A DNA stretch of 64,000 bases, from assembly GCA_963705355.1 (NCBI GenBank), contig OY970070.1, forward strand, positions 1,550,001-1,614,000, given 5' to 3'. Below are positions 1 through 8,192 of this stretch, piece by piece. Under the pieces are notes generated by a model. That model saw nothing but the letters and a program-made list of their open reading frames with translations, ran no database searches and was not told where the DNA came from. Position 1 is the first letter of the stretch. Each line of letters begins with the position of its first letter. Position numbers and translations under genes: made by a program. Origin of the DNA: COMBO-56-21 sp963705355. Lineage in GTDB: Archaea > Thermoplasmatota > Thermoplasmata > UBA10834.

Positions 1-532
1 CGAGCTTCGAGAGCACGAGCGCAACTTCTCTCGGGATCCTGTCGCCCTTCTTCACGAGCAGCTTGTCCTTCTTGATGACGACCTTGCCCTGCTCGATGGC
101 GGCAGGCAGACCCGCCTTCTGCAGCTCTCCTACTACAGGTCCTGGCTTGAACGGCGTTTCCCCGGCCTTGATCTCGATATCGTCCGGGGCGACCTCGCCG
201 CCCTTCGCGGGCATCTTGGTCTTCGTCGCGTCAAGCTGCCTGAACAATCTGAACGGGTTGAGGTCCGATGTGACGATCGCGCACTGCCCGTCCACGCTCG
301 AGGCGAGCTTGTCCAGGCCCTTCTTGTCCTTCGCAGCCTGCTGCAGCGCGATCTTCAGAAGGGTGTTCTTGAGCATTGTGATCTCGGCCTTGCCCCTCAG
401 GTTCGTCCTCATGGTCTGGAAAGCCGGTGCGGGCACTCCGTGAACGTCGATTATGCCGATGACCTTGCTCTTAGTGATCCTCTTGGTGAGATCCGTAACG
501 GCGTCCTTCTTCCAGCCTGCTACGTGCGCCAT
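1..532 (-). CDS. rpl10: Ribosomal protein L10 (P0 stalk base), C-terminus cut by window edge
   Basis: Reading the minus strand from an ATG at 530-532 gives a protein starting MAHVAGWKKDAVTDLTKRI, followed by the archaeal L10/P0 pattern: KVIGIIDVHGVPAPAFQTMR, a NTLLKIAL segment and an INPFRLF-like NPFRLFRQLD stretch. L10 is the base of the ribosomal stalk, binds 23S rRNA and carries the P1/L12 dimers that recruit translation GTPases. About 177 codons are visible and the frame stays open to base 1, so the C-terminal part is outside the window. The start lies one base beyond the rpl1 stop (534-536), so the two genes are almost certainly one transcript. The usual downstream rpl12 gene would be further left. 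Identity is confident from sequence and from gene order. Confidence 0.93.
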   Translation of the reverse strand, partial: MAHVAGWKKDAVTDLTKRITKSKVIGIIDVHGVPAPAFQTMRTNLRGKAEITMLKNTLLKIALQQAAKDKKGLDKLASSVDGQCAIVTSDLNPFRLFRQLDATKTKMPAKGGEVAPDDIEIKAGETPFKPGPVVGELQKAGLPAAIEQGKVVIKKDKLLVKKGDRIPREVALVLSKL

Positions 533-533
533 C

Positions 534-1172
534 TCACATCACCTTGAATGACGGGCCCATGGTCGTCTTGACATAAGCCGACTGAATGTTCTGCTTGCCC
601 CGCTCAAGCTTGGTCATGAGCCTCTTCAGGACCGCGTCCAGGTTCTCCGCCAGCTTCTCCGCGGGCATGTCTTTGGTTCCGATGGGCAGGTGGAATGTCT
701 TCCTGTCTCTTGTCCTGACCGTAACGCTGCTCCTGAGCTTCTCGATCGCCGCCTTCGGGTCCGAGCCAGGGGGTATCGGCTTCGGCATCTTTCCTCTCGG
801 AGCGAGCACGACCCCGAGGCGCTTGCCAATCGTGGGCATGAGCGGCGCCTCTGCAAGATAGTAATCTGCTGTTCCGGCAAACTTCTTCGCCTTCGACTTG
901 TCGGACGCGAGGGCCTCGAGCTCCTCGGGCTGCACGATGACGTCAGCGATGCCCTTTGCTTTCACCGCCATCTCGGAGCTTCCGAAGATGCCGACCTTGA
1001 TCAGCTTGCCACGGCCGTTCGGGAGTATGATCTCCTCCTGAAGCCTGTTCTTCGGGTTTGTCAGGTCGATGTCCTTCAGGTTGACTGCGAGTTCAACCGA
1101 TTCCAAAAACTTCCTCTGCTTCGACTCGGTTTGAAGCTTCTTCATGATGTCGACGAGGTGTTGGTCTACCAC
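534..1172 (-). CDS. rpl1: Ribosomal protein L1
   Basis: A 212-residue protein of the usual archaeal L1 length. It contains the family core GTADYYLAEAPLMPTIGKRL, then GVVLAPRGKMPKPIPPGSD and a C-terminal SAYVKTTMGPSFKV. L1 forms the mobile stalk on the E-site side of the large subunit and in archaea often represses its own operon mRNA. The start is GTG at 1170-1172, chosen because GGAGGGG lies seven bases upstream. It is followed directly by rpl10. Rpl11 normally precedes it, but here a gene on the opposite strand sits between rpl11 and rpl1, so rpl1-rpl10 needs its own promoter. Confidence 0.96.
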   Translation of the reverse strand: MVDQHLVDIMKKLQTESKQRKFLESVELAVNLKDIDLTNPKNRLQEEIILPNGRGKLIKVGIFGSSEMAVKAKGIADVIVQPEELEALASDKSKAKKFAGTADYYLAEAPLMPTIGKRLGVVLAPRGKMPKPIPPGSDPKAAIEKLRSSVTVRTRDRKTFHLPIGTKDMPAEKLAENLDAVLKRLMTKLERGKQNIQSAYVKTTMGPSFKVM

Positions 1173-1250
1173 TTAAGACCCCTCCGATGTAGTGCTGGCG
1201 AGCTTGTGGCTCTCCTACATGCCTAGGGAGTGGTGCCAATGCAGAAGGGG

Positions 1251-1260
1251 TTAATAAGCC
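1251..1260 (-). promoter_or_regulatory. Candidate TATA box for rpl1-rpl10
   Basis: The minus strand reads GGCTTATTAA about 80 bases before the rpl1 GTG. It is the only A/T-rich box in an otherwise GC-rich gap (1173-1403), so it is a plausible archaeal TATA element giving a leader of roughly 50 bases. Archaeal L1 operons are often regulated through their leader, but no L1-site mimic was worked out here. Confidence 0.45.
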
Positions 1261-1403
1261 TTTGGTGGGCTCATTTCTTTCATCTGGCTCCGCCACTTGA
1301 TGCGTCCTTCGCGTAATGCTGAGTGGCAGACGTGGAAACAATTTAACGGTAACGATGTCATTCGAAGCCTCGCGGAGAGAGTGAGCTTACGGTTCGGAGG
1401 ATC

Positions 1404-2798
1404 GTGATCATCGGGGGTGGCTGCGGAGGCGCAACTGCCGCGCAGTTCGCAAGGAAGACTGACAGAACGGCTGAGATAACAATCGTCGAGCGCGAGCCGT
1501 ACCCGCAGTATTCCAGATGCGGTCTTCCCTACGGCATATCAGGTATCATCCCCGAGCTCACAAACCTTATCGAGGCACCGGAGGAACGGCTCAAAAAGAA
1601 CAGGATAGCCTGTCTCCTCGCCAGCACAGCCGAGTCCGTTGACAAGGCGAAAAGGGTCGTCCATGTCAAGTGCCCTGACAAGAAGCTCGAGCTCCCATAC
1701 GACGCTCTGATATTGGCCACGGGCGCACGGGCGGCAGTCCCGCCCATCAAGGGAGTTGCCAAGGAAGGTGGCAAGCCTGGCGAACTGAAGCAAGGCGTCT
1801 TCGTCCTCAGGACCATCGAGGACGCTCGCGGCATACAATCGCTGGGAACGAAGGGCAAGCGCGCGGTGGTCATCGGCGCCGGACTGGTGGGGCTCGAGGT
1901 CGCCGAGGCCCTGATGGTCAGGGGTTGCAAGGTCACGATCATCGAGTATCTTTCGAACTGCATACTTGCGATGGTCGACGACGACATGGCGCAGATTATG
2001 AATGAGGCTATCGCGAAGCACGGCGTCAAGATGTTCACCGAGTATCAGGTGACCGAGCTTCTCGGAGAGGACAAGGCCAACGGAGTCGTCGCCAAGGATC
2101 GTAAGACAGGAGAGGAGCGAGAGTTCTATGCGGATTTGATTGTCGTGGCGACGGGCCAGCGCGGCGAGACAGAGCTTGCGAAGCAGGTCGGGTGCACCGT
2201 CGGTATGACGAAGCAGATCGTCGTCGACGACAGATGCGAGACCTGCGAAAAGAACATCTATGCTGTCGGCGATTGCACGGAGTATCCAGACCTCGTGACT
2301 GGCAAGCCAGATGTGAGTGGTCTCGGGACCATCGCAGTCAAGATGGCAATGGTGGCTGGGGTCAATGCGGCCGGCGGACAAGACCGCCTGCCGAAGGGGT
2401 TCTTGCTGACAAGAGCGACAGAACCGTTCGGATGTCAAGTTGCGGCCGTCGGACCAACGACCCCTCAGCTAGAGGCGGTCGGGGTCAAGCCGCTTGTGGG
2501 AAAGGTAAGGTCGTTCACGCTGCCGGACTACTACCCCGGCAGGAAGGAGATCTACGTCAAAGTGCTAGCTCATCCCCAAACGGGAAAGATTCTGGGTGCG
2601 CAGATTGTTGGCGAGGAGCGAGTGCACATGAGGATCAACGCCTTCGCTGTTGCGATCCAAGCAGGAATGACGGTCAACGACCTCTCGAAGTTGGAGACCG
2701 CATATTGTCCGCCTGCTGCTCCAACAGTCGACCCAATAACGATCGCATGTGAAGCTGCTAAGTTGAAGCTGGCTCGAGGCGTCCAGCCGGCGACCTAG
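1404..2798 (+). CDS. FAD/NAD(P)-dependent disulfide reductase family (CoA-disulfide reductase / NADH oxidase-like)
   Basis: A 464-residue flavoprotein. An N-terminal FAD-binding GGGCGG motif (residues 4-9) is followed by a single redox cysteine near residue 39 in SRCGLPYG. That single Cys is the hallmark of the CoA-disulfide reductase / NADH oxidase / persulfide reductase group, as opposed to the CxxxxC dithiol reductases. A second Rossmann motif VVIGAGLVGLEVAEAL (about 155-170) binds NAD(P)H, and GDCTE is the second FAD contact. The C-terminal dimerisation domain ends with a YCPPAAPTVDP motif. The exact substrate (CoA disulfide, oxygen, polysulfide) cannot be told from sequence. The first start is GTG at 1404 with GGAGG only three bases before it, so the true start is uncertain. 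It lies between rpl11 and rpl1 on the opposite strand. Confidence 0.85.
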   Translation: MIIGGGCGGATAAQFARKTDRTAEITIVEREPYPQYSRCGLPYGISGIIPELTNLIEAPEERLKKNRIACLLASTAESVDKAKRVVHVKCPDKKLELPYDALILATGARAAVPPIKGVAKEGGKPGELKQGVFVLRTIEDARGIQSLGTKGKRAVVIGAGLVGLEVAEALMVRGCKVTIIEYLSNCILAMVDDDMAQIMNEAIAKHGVKMFTEYQVTELLGEDKANGVVAKDRKTGEEREFYADLIVVATGQRGETELAKQVGCTVGMTKQIVVDDRCETCEKNIYAVGDCTEYPDLVTGKPDVSGLGTIAVKMAMVAGVNAAGGQDRLPKGFLLTRATEPFGCQVAAVGPTTPQLEAVGVKPLVGKVRSFTLPDYYPGRKEIYVKVLAHPQTGKILGAQIVGEERVHMRINAFAVAIQAGMTVNDLSKLETAYCPPAAPTVDPITIACEAAKLKLARGVQPAT

Positions 2799-2832
2799 GA
2801 AGCAATTCAATCTTCAGGGCAGCGCAGATTGC

Positions 2833-3315
2833 CTAGAACAATCCCCTGTACCCGCCGGCTTCGACATCCTTCATGACCTGCTTCGGGTCCTTGCCGTCGA
2901 CCGTAACGCCCATCGAGACGCACGTGCCGACGACCTCCTTGAATCGGGATTTCTTGTCCTTTCCTAGCATCGAATCCTTCTTCATCTCAGCGATCTTCTG
3001 GACCTGCTCGACTGTGAGGTTGCCGACCTTCGTGGCCTTCGGGCTTCCGCTGCCCTTCTCGATCTTGATCTCCTTCAGAATGAGGGCCGAGACGGGCGGT
3101 GTGCCGACTTTGATCTCGAAGGCCTTGGTCTTGGAGTCCACTATCAACGTGACAGGGACCTTCATTCCCATGAACGCCTTCGTCTTCTCGTTGATCGCGT
3201 TCACAACCTGGATAACGTTCACGCCCATCGGGCCCAGTGCGGGTCCGAGCGGCGGGCCCGGCGTCGCCTTGCCCCCGTCGACCAGGACATCGAGTTTCTC
3301 TGCCATTGTGTTCAT
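2833..3315 (-). CDS. rpl11: Ribosomal protein L11
   Basis: A 160-residue L11. The N-terminal domain holds the family signature GGKATPGPPLGPALGP followed by GVNVIQVVNAINEKT. The C-terminal RNA-binding domain ends in SMGVTVDGKDPKQVMKDVEAGGY. L11 binds the GTPase-associated region of 23S rRNA. The first ATG (3313-3315) overlaps the nusG stop as ATGA, which suggests translational coupling. A second ATG three codons in (MAEKLDVLV) matches the usual family start and is eleven bases after GGAG, so either may be used. Gene order secE-nusG-rpl11 is standard in archaea. Confidence 0.96.
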   Translation of the reverse strand: MNTMAEKLDVLVDGGKATPGPPLGPALGPMGVNVIQVVNAINEKTKAFMGMKVPVTLIVDSKTKAFEIKVGTPPVSALILKEIKIEKGSGSPKATKVGNLTVEQVQKIAEMKKDSMLGKDKKSRFKEVVGTCVSMGVTVDGKDPKQVMKDVEAGGYRGLF

Positions 3316-4229
3316 CTCTCCTTCTCAAGAACCCTTACGTGATCGCCACGGATAGTGACGGGTATCGGCACCATCGCCTCAAACAGCTCGACCGTGATCT
3401 CCTCTTTGTTCTCGTCGATCTGCTGGACGCGCGCCTTCTCTCCCTTGAACGGGCCAGCGATGAGCTCGACTATGTCGCCCTCAACTATGCCTGAAACGAT
3501 TGGTTTCGGCGTGAGGAAGTGCTCGATCTCCGCGAAGCTCGTCTCCCCCTTCACGATACCTCGTGTCCTCCGGACGCCTTTGACGAGGTCCCTGAGGCTG
3601 TCGGTGTTCATCGCCTCAACAAAGACGTAACCCCTGATCGTCGCAGGAGACAGTATTGCGAACACTCCCGACGGCTTCGGCTTCGCCCTGCTGGCAAGCG
3701 AGTCAGCGACCGCCTTCTCGTGGCCTATCGATGTCTTTACCGCGAGCATCGATTGTCTCGCGGTGGCCTGCAAGGTCGCGACATCGTTCATGCTCGGGTT
3801 GTCCTTGAGGCTCGCGTTCACCAGCACGGTGATCTTGTCGCCATATCTCGCGCCCGTCGGCGATGTGATCTTGAGCGTGAATGATTTCTCCTGCCCAGGC
3901 ATGATCTCGAAGAGGCGTTCGGTCGTCTGGTCGGCCGACGGCGTGTTCTCCCAAACGACGCCTACTGCGTCATAGAGCTTCACGAACCATTCGGGTGAGC
4001 CCTCCTCGGTCGCTGAGAAGAGCGTGTCAACCTTGACCACGACTTCATGCGCCTGGCCGTCATCCGGAAGCTTGAGAGTCATCTCGAATTCCGATGCATC
4101 TCCGGACGCCATCATTCGCTTCGTCTCGCCTTGGACTACGAACTGCAGAGCCTTCGCTCCTACCTGTGGAGCGTGCGTCTCCTTCTTTGGTTCCTCTTTC
4201 TTCTTCGGCTCTATGTCGAAAAGCCCCAA
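3312..4229 (-). CDS. spt5: Transcription elongation factor Spt5/NusG with long Ig-like N-terminal extension
   Basis: A 305-residue protein, about twice the roughly 150 residues usual for archaeal Spt5. The C-terminal half is the standard protein: an NGN domain from about residue 158 (AVKTSIGHEKAVADSLASR, then GYVFVEAM) and a KOW domain near 250-300 (VELIAGPFKGEKARVQQID). Spt5 binds the RNA polymerase clamp with Spt4 and increases processivity. Residues 1-25 are lysine- and glutamate-rich. Residues 25-155 look like a beta sandwich of the NEW3/CARDB kind: paired strands, then MPGQEKSFTLKITSPTG, then YGDKITVLVNASL. No signal peptide is present, so this domain is cytoplasmic. It sits between secE and rpl11 as usual. 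The extension has no stop and similar codon use, so it appears genuine. Confidence 0.93.
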   Translation of the reverse strand: MGLFDIEPKKKEEPKKETHAPQVGAKALQFVVQGETKRMMASGDASEFEMTLKLPDDGQAHEVVVKVDTLFSATEEGSPEWFVKLYDAVGVVWENTPSADQTTERLFEIMPGQEKSFTLKITSPTGARYGDKITVLVNASLKDNPSMNDVATLQATARQSMLAVKTSIGHEKAVADSLASRAKPKPSGVFAILSPATIRGYVFVEAMNTDSLRDLVKGVRRTRGIVKGETSFAEIEHFLTPKPIVSGIVEGDIVELIAGPFKGEKARVQQIDENKEEITVELFEAMVPIPVTIRGDHVRVLEKER

Positions 4230-4262
4230 TCAAATCCCTCGTGTTTCATCTCGTGCCCGGAA

Positions 4263-4511
4263 TCACTTGAACGCGTTTATCAGGTACTTCGAGCCGTACT
4301 CGAATATCCAATAGATCAGAAACCCCAGGCCACCTATCATCAGCAGGCCGATCGATGTGATCTGGGTGACCTTGAGGTACTCGTCTCCAGTGGGCTTCCT
4401 GGCCATTTTGATCACGCGGCCGTACTTGCCCTTGCCCACGTGCTTCGTCTTCTCCTCGATCTTCCGCTGAAGATTCCAGGACTTGTCCACTATCTCTTTT
4501 ATCTCGGGCAT
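4263..4511 (-). CDS. secE: Protein translocase subunit SecE (Sec61 gamma)
   Basis: An 82-residue single-span membrane protein. An amphipathic N-terminal helix (IKEIVDKSWNLQRKIEE) is followed by KMARKPTGDEYLKVTQITSIG, the conserved loop before the one transmembrane helix, LLMIGGLGFLIYWIFEYG. SecE clamps the two halves of SecY in the translocon. It lies 33 bases upstream of nusG and 24 bases downstream of an ftsZ stop, an order (ftsZ-secE-nusG) common in euryarchaea. A TATA-like box inside the end of ftsZ may give it an extra promoter. Confidence 0.95.
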   Translation of the reverse strand: MPEIKEIVDKSWNLQRKIEEKTKHVGKGKYGRVIKMARKPTGDEYLKVTQITSIGLLMIGGLGFLIYWIFEYGSKYLINAFK

Positions 4512-4535
4512 TGCGTTCAGTTCCTAGTACAGTAA

Positions 4536-5642
4536 CTACTTTATAAAGTCTAGTCCCAAGTCCTTCGCTTTCCTCTCCTTGGTAGGACCCAGGATGTGCT
4601 TTGACTTGACCCCCGTTATGACAACCATAACCCTGATTGTGTTCTCCAAGGTCTCGTCGATCGCCGCGCCCCAAATGATCCTTGCGCCGGGGCTGATCTT
4701 CGATTGAATGACCTCGGCCACCTGTTCCGCCTCTGTCACGGTCATGCTCGGCCCGCCTGTCACGTTGACCAGCGCGGCCGTCGCCTCGTGGATGTCCATC
4801 TCGATAAGCGGTGAGCTTATCGCCTCGTTGACGGCCACGATCGCGGCGTCGTCGTCATCGGACTCGCCCAGGCCGATCATCGCGACTCCGCCGGACTTCA
4901 TGATCGTCTTGATGTCGTTGAAGTCCAGGTTCACGAGACCTGGCTTGGTGACGACCTCAGTGATGCCTTTGATCGACCGCATCAAGACCTCATCCGCCAC
5001 CTTAAATGCGGCGTTGACCGAGAGCTTCGGGACGATCTCAAGCAGCTTGTCGTTCGGGATCACGATGACCGTGTCCGCGATGGTCCGAAGCCTCTCGAGA
5101 CCCCACTCGGCGTTCTCCGCTCTAACAGATCCTTCCGCTGCGAATGGCCATGTGCATATTGCGACTGTGAGCGAGCCCAGTTCCTTCGCGATCTGAGCCG
5201 CGAAAGGCGCAGCACCAGTACCGGTCCCGCCGCCGAGACCGCATGTGACGAACACGATGTCCGCGTCCTTCAGAGCTGCACGGATCTCCTCCTCGGCCTC
5301 CCTTGCCGCCTCCTCGCCTACCTGAGGCAAGGCTCCGGCGCCAAGGCCTCTCGTGGTCCTTCTGCCCAGGAGGAGTTTGTGAGGAGCCCTCGTCATGAGG
5401 AGGTGCTGGGCGTCGGTGTTCGCAGCGTACAGTTCCGCGCCGACTATGCCAGCCTCCGCGAGCCTGTTGATGGTGTTCGACCCTCCACCCCCGCAGCCGA
5501 GGATCTTGATGTTGGTCTTCAGACCCTCAAGTATCCTCGTCAGCTCCTCGTCCTCTGCGGTGAGGGCCCGGAAGGATTCGGGCGATTTCTTCTGCTGCTC
5601 TTGCTCGGCAGCGGAGATGATGCTATCGACCAGGGACTTCAT
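4536..5642 (-). CDS. ftsZ: Cell division protein FtsZ (paralogue 1 of 3)
   Basis: A 368-residue tubulin-like GTPase. After a 40-residue N-terminal tail come the GTP-binding T1 loop GCGGGGSNT, the tubulin signature GGGTGTG in GLGGGTGTGAAP, NDKLLEIVPKL, and the T7 catalytic loop NLDFNDIKTIM with the aspartates needed for GTP hydrolysis in the polymer. FtsZ forms the Z-ring at mid-cell. The ATG at 5640-5642 has GGAGG seven bases upstream. A TATA-like CATTAAGTATG lies near 5662-5672. It is the second gene of an ftsZ-ftsZ-secE string. Which of the archaeal FtsZ1/FtsZ2 groups it belongs to would need a tree. Confidence 0.95.
   Translation of the reverse strand: MKSLVDSIISAAEQEQQKKSPESFRALTAEDEELTRILEGLKTNIKILGCGGGGSNTINRLAEAGIVGAELYAANTDAQHLLMTRAPHKLLLGRRTTRGLGAGALPQVGEEAAREAEEEIRAALKDADIVFVTCGLGGGTGTGAAPFAAQIAKELGSLTVAICTWPFAAEGSVRAENAEWGLERLRTIADTVIVIPNDKLLEIVPKLSVNAAFKVADEVLMRSIKGITEVVTKPGLVNLDFNDIKTIMKSGGVAMIGLGESDDDDAAIVAVNEAISSPLIEMDIHEATAALVNVTGGPSMTVTEAEQVAEVIQSKISPGARIIWGAAIDETLENTIRVMVVITGVKSKHILGPTKERKAKDLGLDFIK
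4539..4548 (-). promoter_or_regulatory. Candidate internal TATA box for secE-nusG-rpl11
   Basis: The minus strand reads CTTTATAAAG, a perfect palindromic TATA box lying inside the last codons of the upstream ftsZ (Asp-Phe-Ile-Lys). Its centre is about 33 bases from the secE ATG, so transcription would begin within about 10 bases of the start codon, giving a nearly leaderless mRNA. This is inference from spacing. Confidence 0.45.
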
Positions 5643-5763
5643 GTCGAGCCTCCGAAATGTTCATACTTAATGTGACAAAGCACGGCCCTGAGCCCAGCTC
5701 ACGGGCTGAAAGCACCGTAGCTGATTAGCTCTATTAAACGTTTCGCCGGGCCATCCAGCGTGT

Positions 5764-6888
5764 TCAGCGGACCAGGTCGACCTCGCCAACTCCCTTGTAT
5801 CTCTTCTCTTGGCCGGGCTTGCCCAGAATCTGCTTCGACTTCACGCCGGTTGCGACGATCATGACCCTCACGGTCTTGTCCATCGCCGGGTCGATTGCCG
5901 CGCCCCATATTATCCTTGCATTGGCGCCAACTCTGCTCTGGACTTCTTCGGCAGCTTTCTCCGCCTCCGATATCGTCATGTCGGTCCCGCCGATGACATC
6001 GACGAGCACGCCGTTGGCCTCACTGATGTCCACTTCGAGCAGCGGGGAGTTGAGTGCCTGATCAATTGCTTCCTGAATCCTCTCGTCTCCGGGAGCATCG
6101 GACTCGCCCAGGCCGATCATCGCGACACCAGCTCCCTTCATAATGGTCTTGATATCATTGAAGTCTAGGTTGACTAGCCCTGGTCTTGTGATTACTTCGG
6201 TTAGGCCCTTGATCGATCTCATCAGGACCTCGTCCGCGACCTTGAACGCCGCGTTGAGCGACAGCCTCGGAACGACCTCGAGCAGCTTGTCGTTCGGGAT
6301 GACAACCACAGTGTCCGCCGCGTCCCTGAGCCTCTCGAGCCCCCACTCCGCGTTCTCCATCCTCATCTTGCCTTCGCCCCGGAAGGGCAGTGTGGCGACC
6401 GCGATTGTGAGCGCCCCCATCTCTTTGGCCTGTCTTGCAACGACGGCTGCCCCGCCCGTGCCGGTTCCGCCGCCCAGGCCGCATGTGATGAAGCATATGT
6501 GGGTGTCGATGAGGATCTTCTTCAGCTCCTCCTCGGCCTCTCTAGCTGCCTCCTCACCGATCTGCGGCAGAGCACCAGCGCCAAGACCTCTCGTGACTCT
6601 TCGTCCGAGCAGTATCTTGTGCGGTGCGTGGAGTGTCAACAGATGCTGCGCGTCTGTGTTGGCTGCGTAAAGCTCAGCGCCGACTATTCCCTCGTCATAG
6701 ATCCTTGCGATCGTGTTCGATCCGCCGCCGCCAACACCGATTATCTTGATGTTGGTCTTCAAGCTCCTCAGTATCTGCTCGAGCTCGGCATCGACACGTT
6801 GGTCTGCGCCGAGCGCTGCGGCCTGAGCCATGCTGGCTCCTTGGGTTTCTTCGCGGGCAAGTGCGTCTTCGACTAGGGATCTCATCAT
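5764..6888 (-). CDS. ftsZ: Cell division protein FtsZ (paralogue 2 of 3)
   Basis: A 374-residue FtsZ closely similar to the next gene downstream. The T1 loop is GVGGGGSNT, the signature is GLGGGTGTGGAAV, and the T7 loop NLDFNDIKTIMKGAGVAM keeps the catalytic aspartates. The N-terminal tail (about 45 residues) starts MMRSLVEDALAREE. It is followed after 121 bases by another ftsZ and then secE. The pair matches the common euryarchaeal situation of two FtsZ proteins with different jobs in ring assembly and constriction. The start ATG could be either of two adjacent ATG codons; AAGGTGA precedes them. Confidence 0.95.
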   Translation of the reverse strand: MMRSLVEDALAREETQGASMAQAAALGADQRVDAELEQILRSLKTNIKIIGVGGGGSNTIARIYDEGIVGAELYAANTDAQHLLTLHAPHKILLGRRVTRGLGAGALPQIGEEAAREAEEELKKILIDTHICFITCGLGGGTGTGGAAVVARQAKEMGALTIAVATLPFRGEGKMRMENAEWGLERLRDAADTVVVIPNDKLLEVVPRLSLNAAFKVADEVLMRSIKGLTEVITRPGLVNLDFNDIKTIMKGAGVAMIGLGESDAPGDERIQEAIDQALNSPLLEVDISEANGVLVDVIGGTDMTISEAEKAAEEVQSRVGANARIIWGAAIDPAMDKTVRVMIVATGVKSKQILGKPGQEKRYKGVGEVDLVR

Positions 6889-6968
6889 TTCGGGTCACCT
6901 TCGGGGAACGTCTGGCGGGCGCTCTTCCGTATGCTGGAAGTGCATCCCTCACGCGCGTACGCGTGCAC

Positions 6969-6996
6969 ATTAAATATCGCAATGTGGGTATAAAAT
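6969..6996. promoter_or_regulatory. Divergent promoter region between ftsZ and acylphosphatase
   Basis: Two A/T boxes stand out in the 167-base gap. ATTAAATAT (6969-6977) reads as a TATA box on the minus strand about 85 bases before ftsZ. GTATAAAAT (6988-6996) reads as a TATA box on the plus strand about 60 bases before the acylphosphatase start. Both match archaeal consensus, but start sites are inferred. Confidence 0.5.
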
Positions 6997-7055
6997 GATT
7001 TGGTAAAGGCATTCCGGGCGTGGTTTGAGGGAATTTTCTTCTCCTCCCAAGTCGA

Positions 7056-7340
7056 TTGGAGGGCGTGAAAGTCCGGGCTCATGTGTTCTTCGAAGGCCTC
7101 GTACAGGGCGTGTTTTTCCGCGCGCACACGAAGAAGTGCGCTGATGCTCTCATGCTCACTGGCTGGGTCAGGAACACGCATGACGGCCGGGTCGAAGCGG
7201 TGTTTGAGGGCGAGGAGGAGAAGGTCCACGAAGCGATAGAGTGGTGTGCTTCCAAGCAGCCCCATGCCAAGGTCGACAAGAAGGAGGTTGAGCTCTCCGA
7301 AGCCAGGGGCGAGTTCGAGGACTTCATGATCCGCTATTGA
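7056..7340 (+). CDS. acyP: Acylphosphatase
   Basis: A small 94-residue enzyme that hydrolyses carboxyl-phosphate bonds of acylphosphates. The catalytic loop GLVQGVFFR (anion-binding Arg) and the downstream GWVRN (Asn that positions the water) are both intact, followed by the VEAVFEGEEEKV segment of the alpha/beta fold. The first start is TTG at 7056; a GTG three codons on (7065) would give MKVRAHVFFEG, which fits the family start better but has its GGAGGG immediately before it. The 3' end overlaps the convergent TatD-like gene by seven bases. Confidence 0.93.
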   Translation: MEGVKVRAHVFFEGLVQGVFFRAHTKKCADALMLTGWVRNTHDGRVEAVFEGEEEKVHEAIEWCASKQPHAKVDKKEVELSEARGEFEDFMIRY

Positions 7341-8179
7341 CCGAACGCGTCCCCGTAGGTCATGAGTGGATTGTCGTGGTGAATTACATGCGCTTGCTCT
7401 TCCGTCATCAGGCCCTGTTGTAGGAAGGCATTTGTCCTCTTGGGGACTGTGGAAATTGCCAGCACGGCACCAGGTCTCCTGGGATCGTCCAAGAAGTCAG
7501 TTTCCATAAGGAACCTTGTCCCTTTTCCGAGGGCCTCTTTGATCGCATCCTTCCCTGCCAAGACCGAAGGCATCAGACCGAAGTTCTCGATAGGCCTTAT
7601 GAGCGGCGGAGCGTAGTGCTTGACGACCTTTCCTCTGTCCAGTCCAGCCTTGTCGGCCATCTCCGCCAGCTGCCTCATGGACTCGGGCGTCGCATGCTCG
7701 GTGTGAAGAACGGTTGCGCATCCCGTTTCCTTCGCGAGCACCATCGCATACTGCATTATCTCGTTTGATGCGACCCAGAGCTCTGTCGATACGGGGAAAT
7801 GTGGCCGTCCAACCTCGCCTATGGCGATTGCCTTGCCATCGCGAACGTATTCCGCCGCGATGTCCATCCCCTCCATCATGATCTCGATGGCCTTCCCCAG
7901 ACCATGGATTTTCTCCAGGTCCATGAGCTCTACTGGATACGGCCCCACAGTTGCGTACGCCTTCACGCCCGTCTCTTTATTCACTCTCTCCTTGACCGCG
8001 ATGGTGAGGTCGAAGCTCTTTCGAAAATCCTCTGCGGATCTGACATGGACTTCTTCGTACGGAAGATGGGATATGATGATGTGAGTTCCTCCGTGCCTCT
8101 CGAAGTCTCTCACCGAATCGACGTTTGCTCCCCTGAACGGTTCAAGATGCAGGTGGTTGTCCAGAATAGGAACTGCCAT
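7334..8179 (-). CDS. TatD-like TIM-barrel metal-dependent hydrolase (COG1099 type)
   Basis: A 281-residue predicted metallohydrolase. The N-terminal DNHLHLEPF supplies the HxH metal ligands of the amidohydrolase/TatD fold. Later candidates are IGEVGRPHFP, VLHTEHATPES, KHYAPPL and the C-terminal METDFLDDP, which correspond to the expected Glu, His, His and Asp ligands. The family is archaeal and its substrate is unknown; relatives are deoxyribonucleases and amidohydrolases. It starts 13 bases after the TBP stop on the same strand, so it is probably co-transcribed with tbp. Confidence 0.8.
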   Translation of the reverse strand: MAVPILDNHLHLEPFRGANVDSVRDFERHGGTHIIISHLPYEEVHVRSAEDFRKSFDLTIAVKERVNKETGVKAYATVGPYPVELMDLEKIHGLGKAIEIMMEGMDIAAEYVRDGKAIAIGEVGRPHFPVSTELWVASNEIMQYAMVLAKETGCATVLHTEHATPESMRQLAEMADKAGLDRGKVVKHYAPPLIRPIENFGLMPSVLAGKDAIKEALGKGTRFLMETDFLDDPRRPGAVLAISTVPKRTNAFLQQGLMTEEQAHVIHHDNPLMTYGDAFGQ

Positions 8180-8192
8180 GCTTGTGCCCGGC

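Noticed and set aside
1539..2438. 299-residue antisense frame over the flavin reductase
   Set aside because: No domain and composition typical of a reversed G/C-rich gene.
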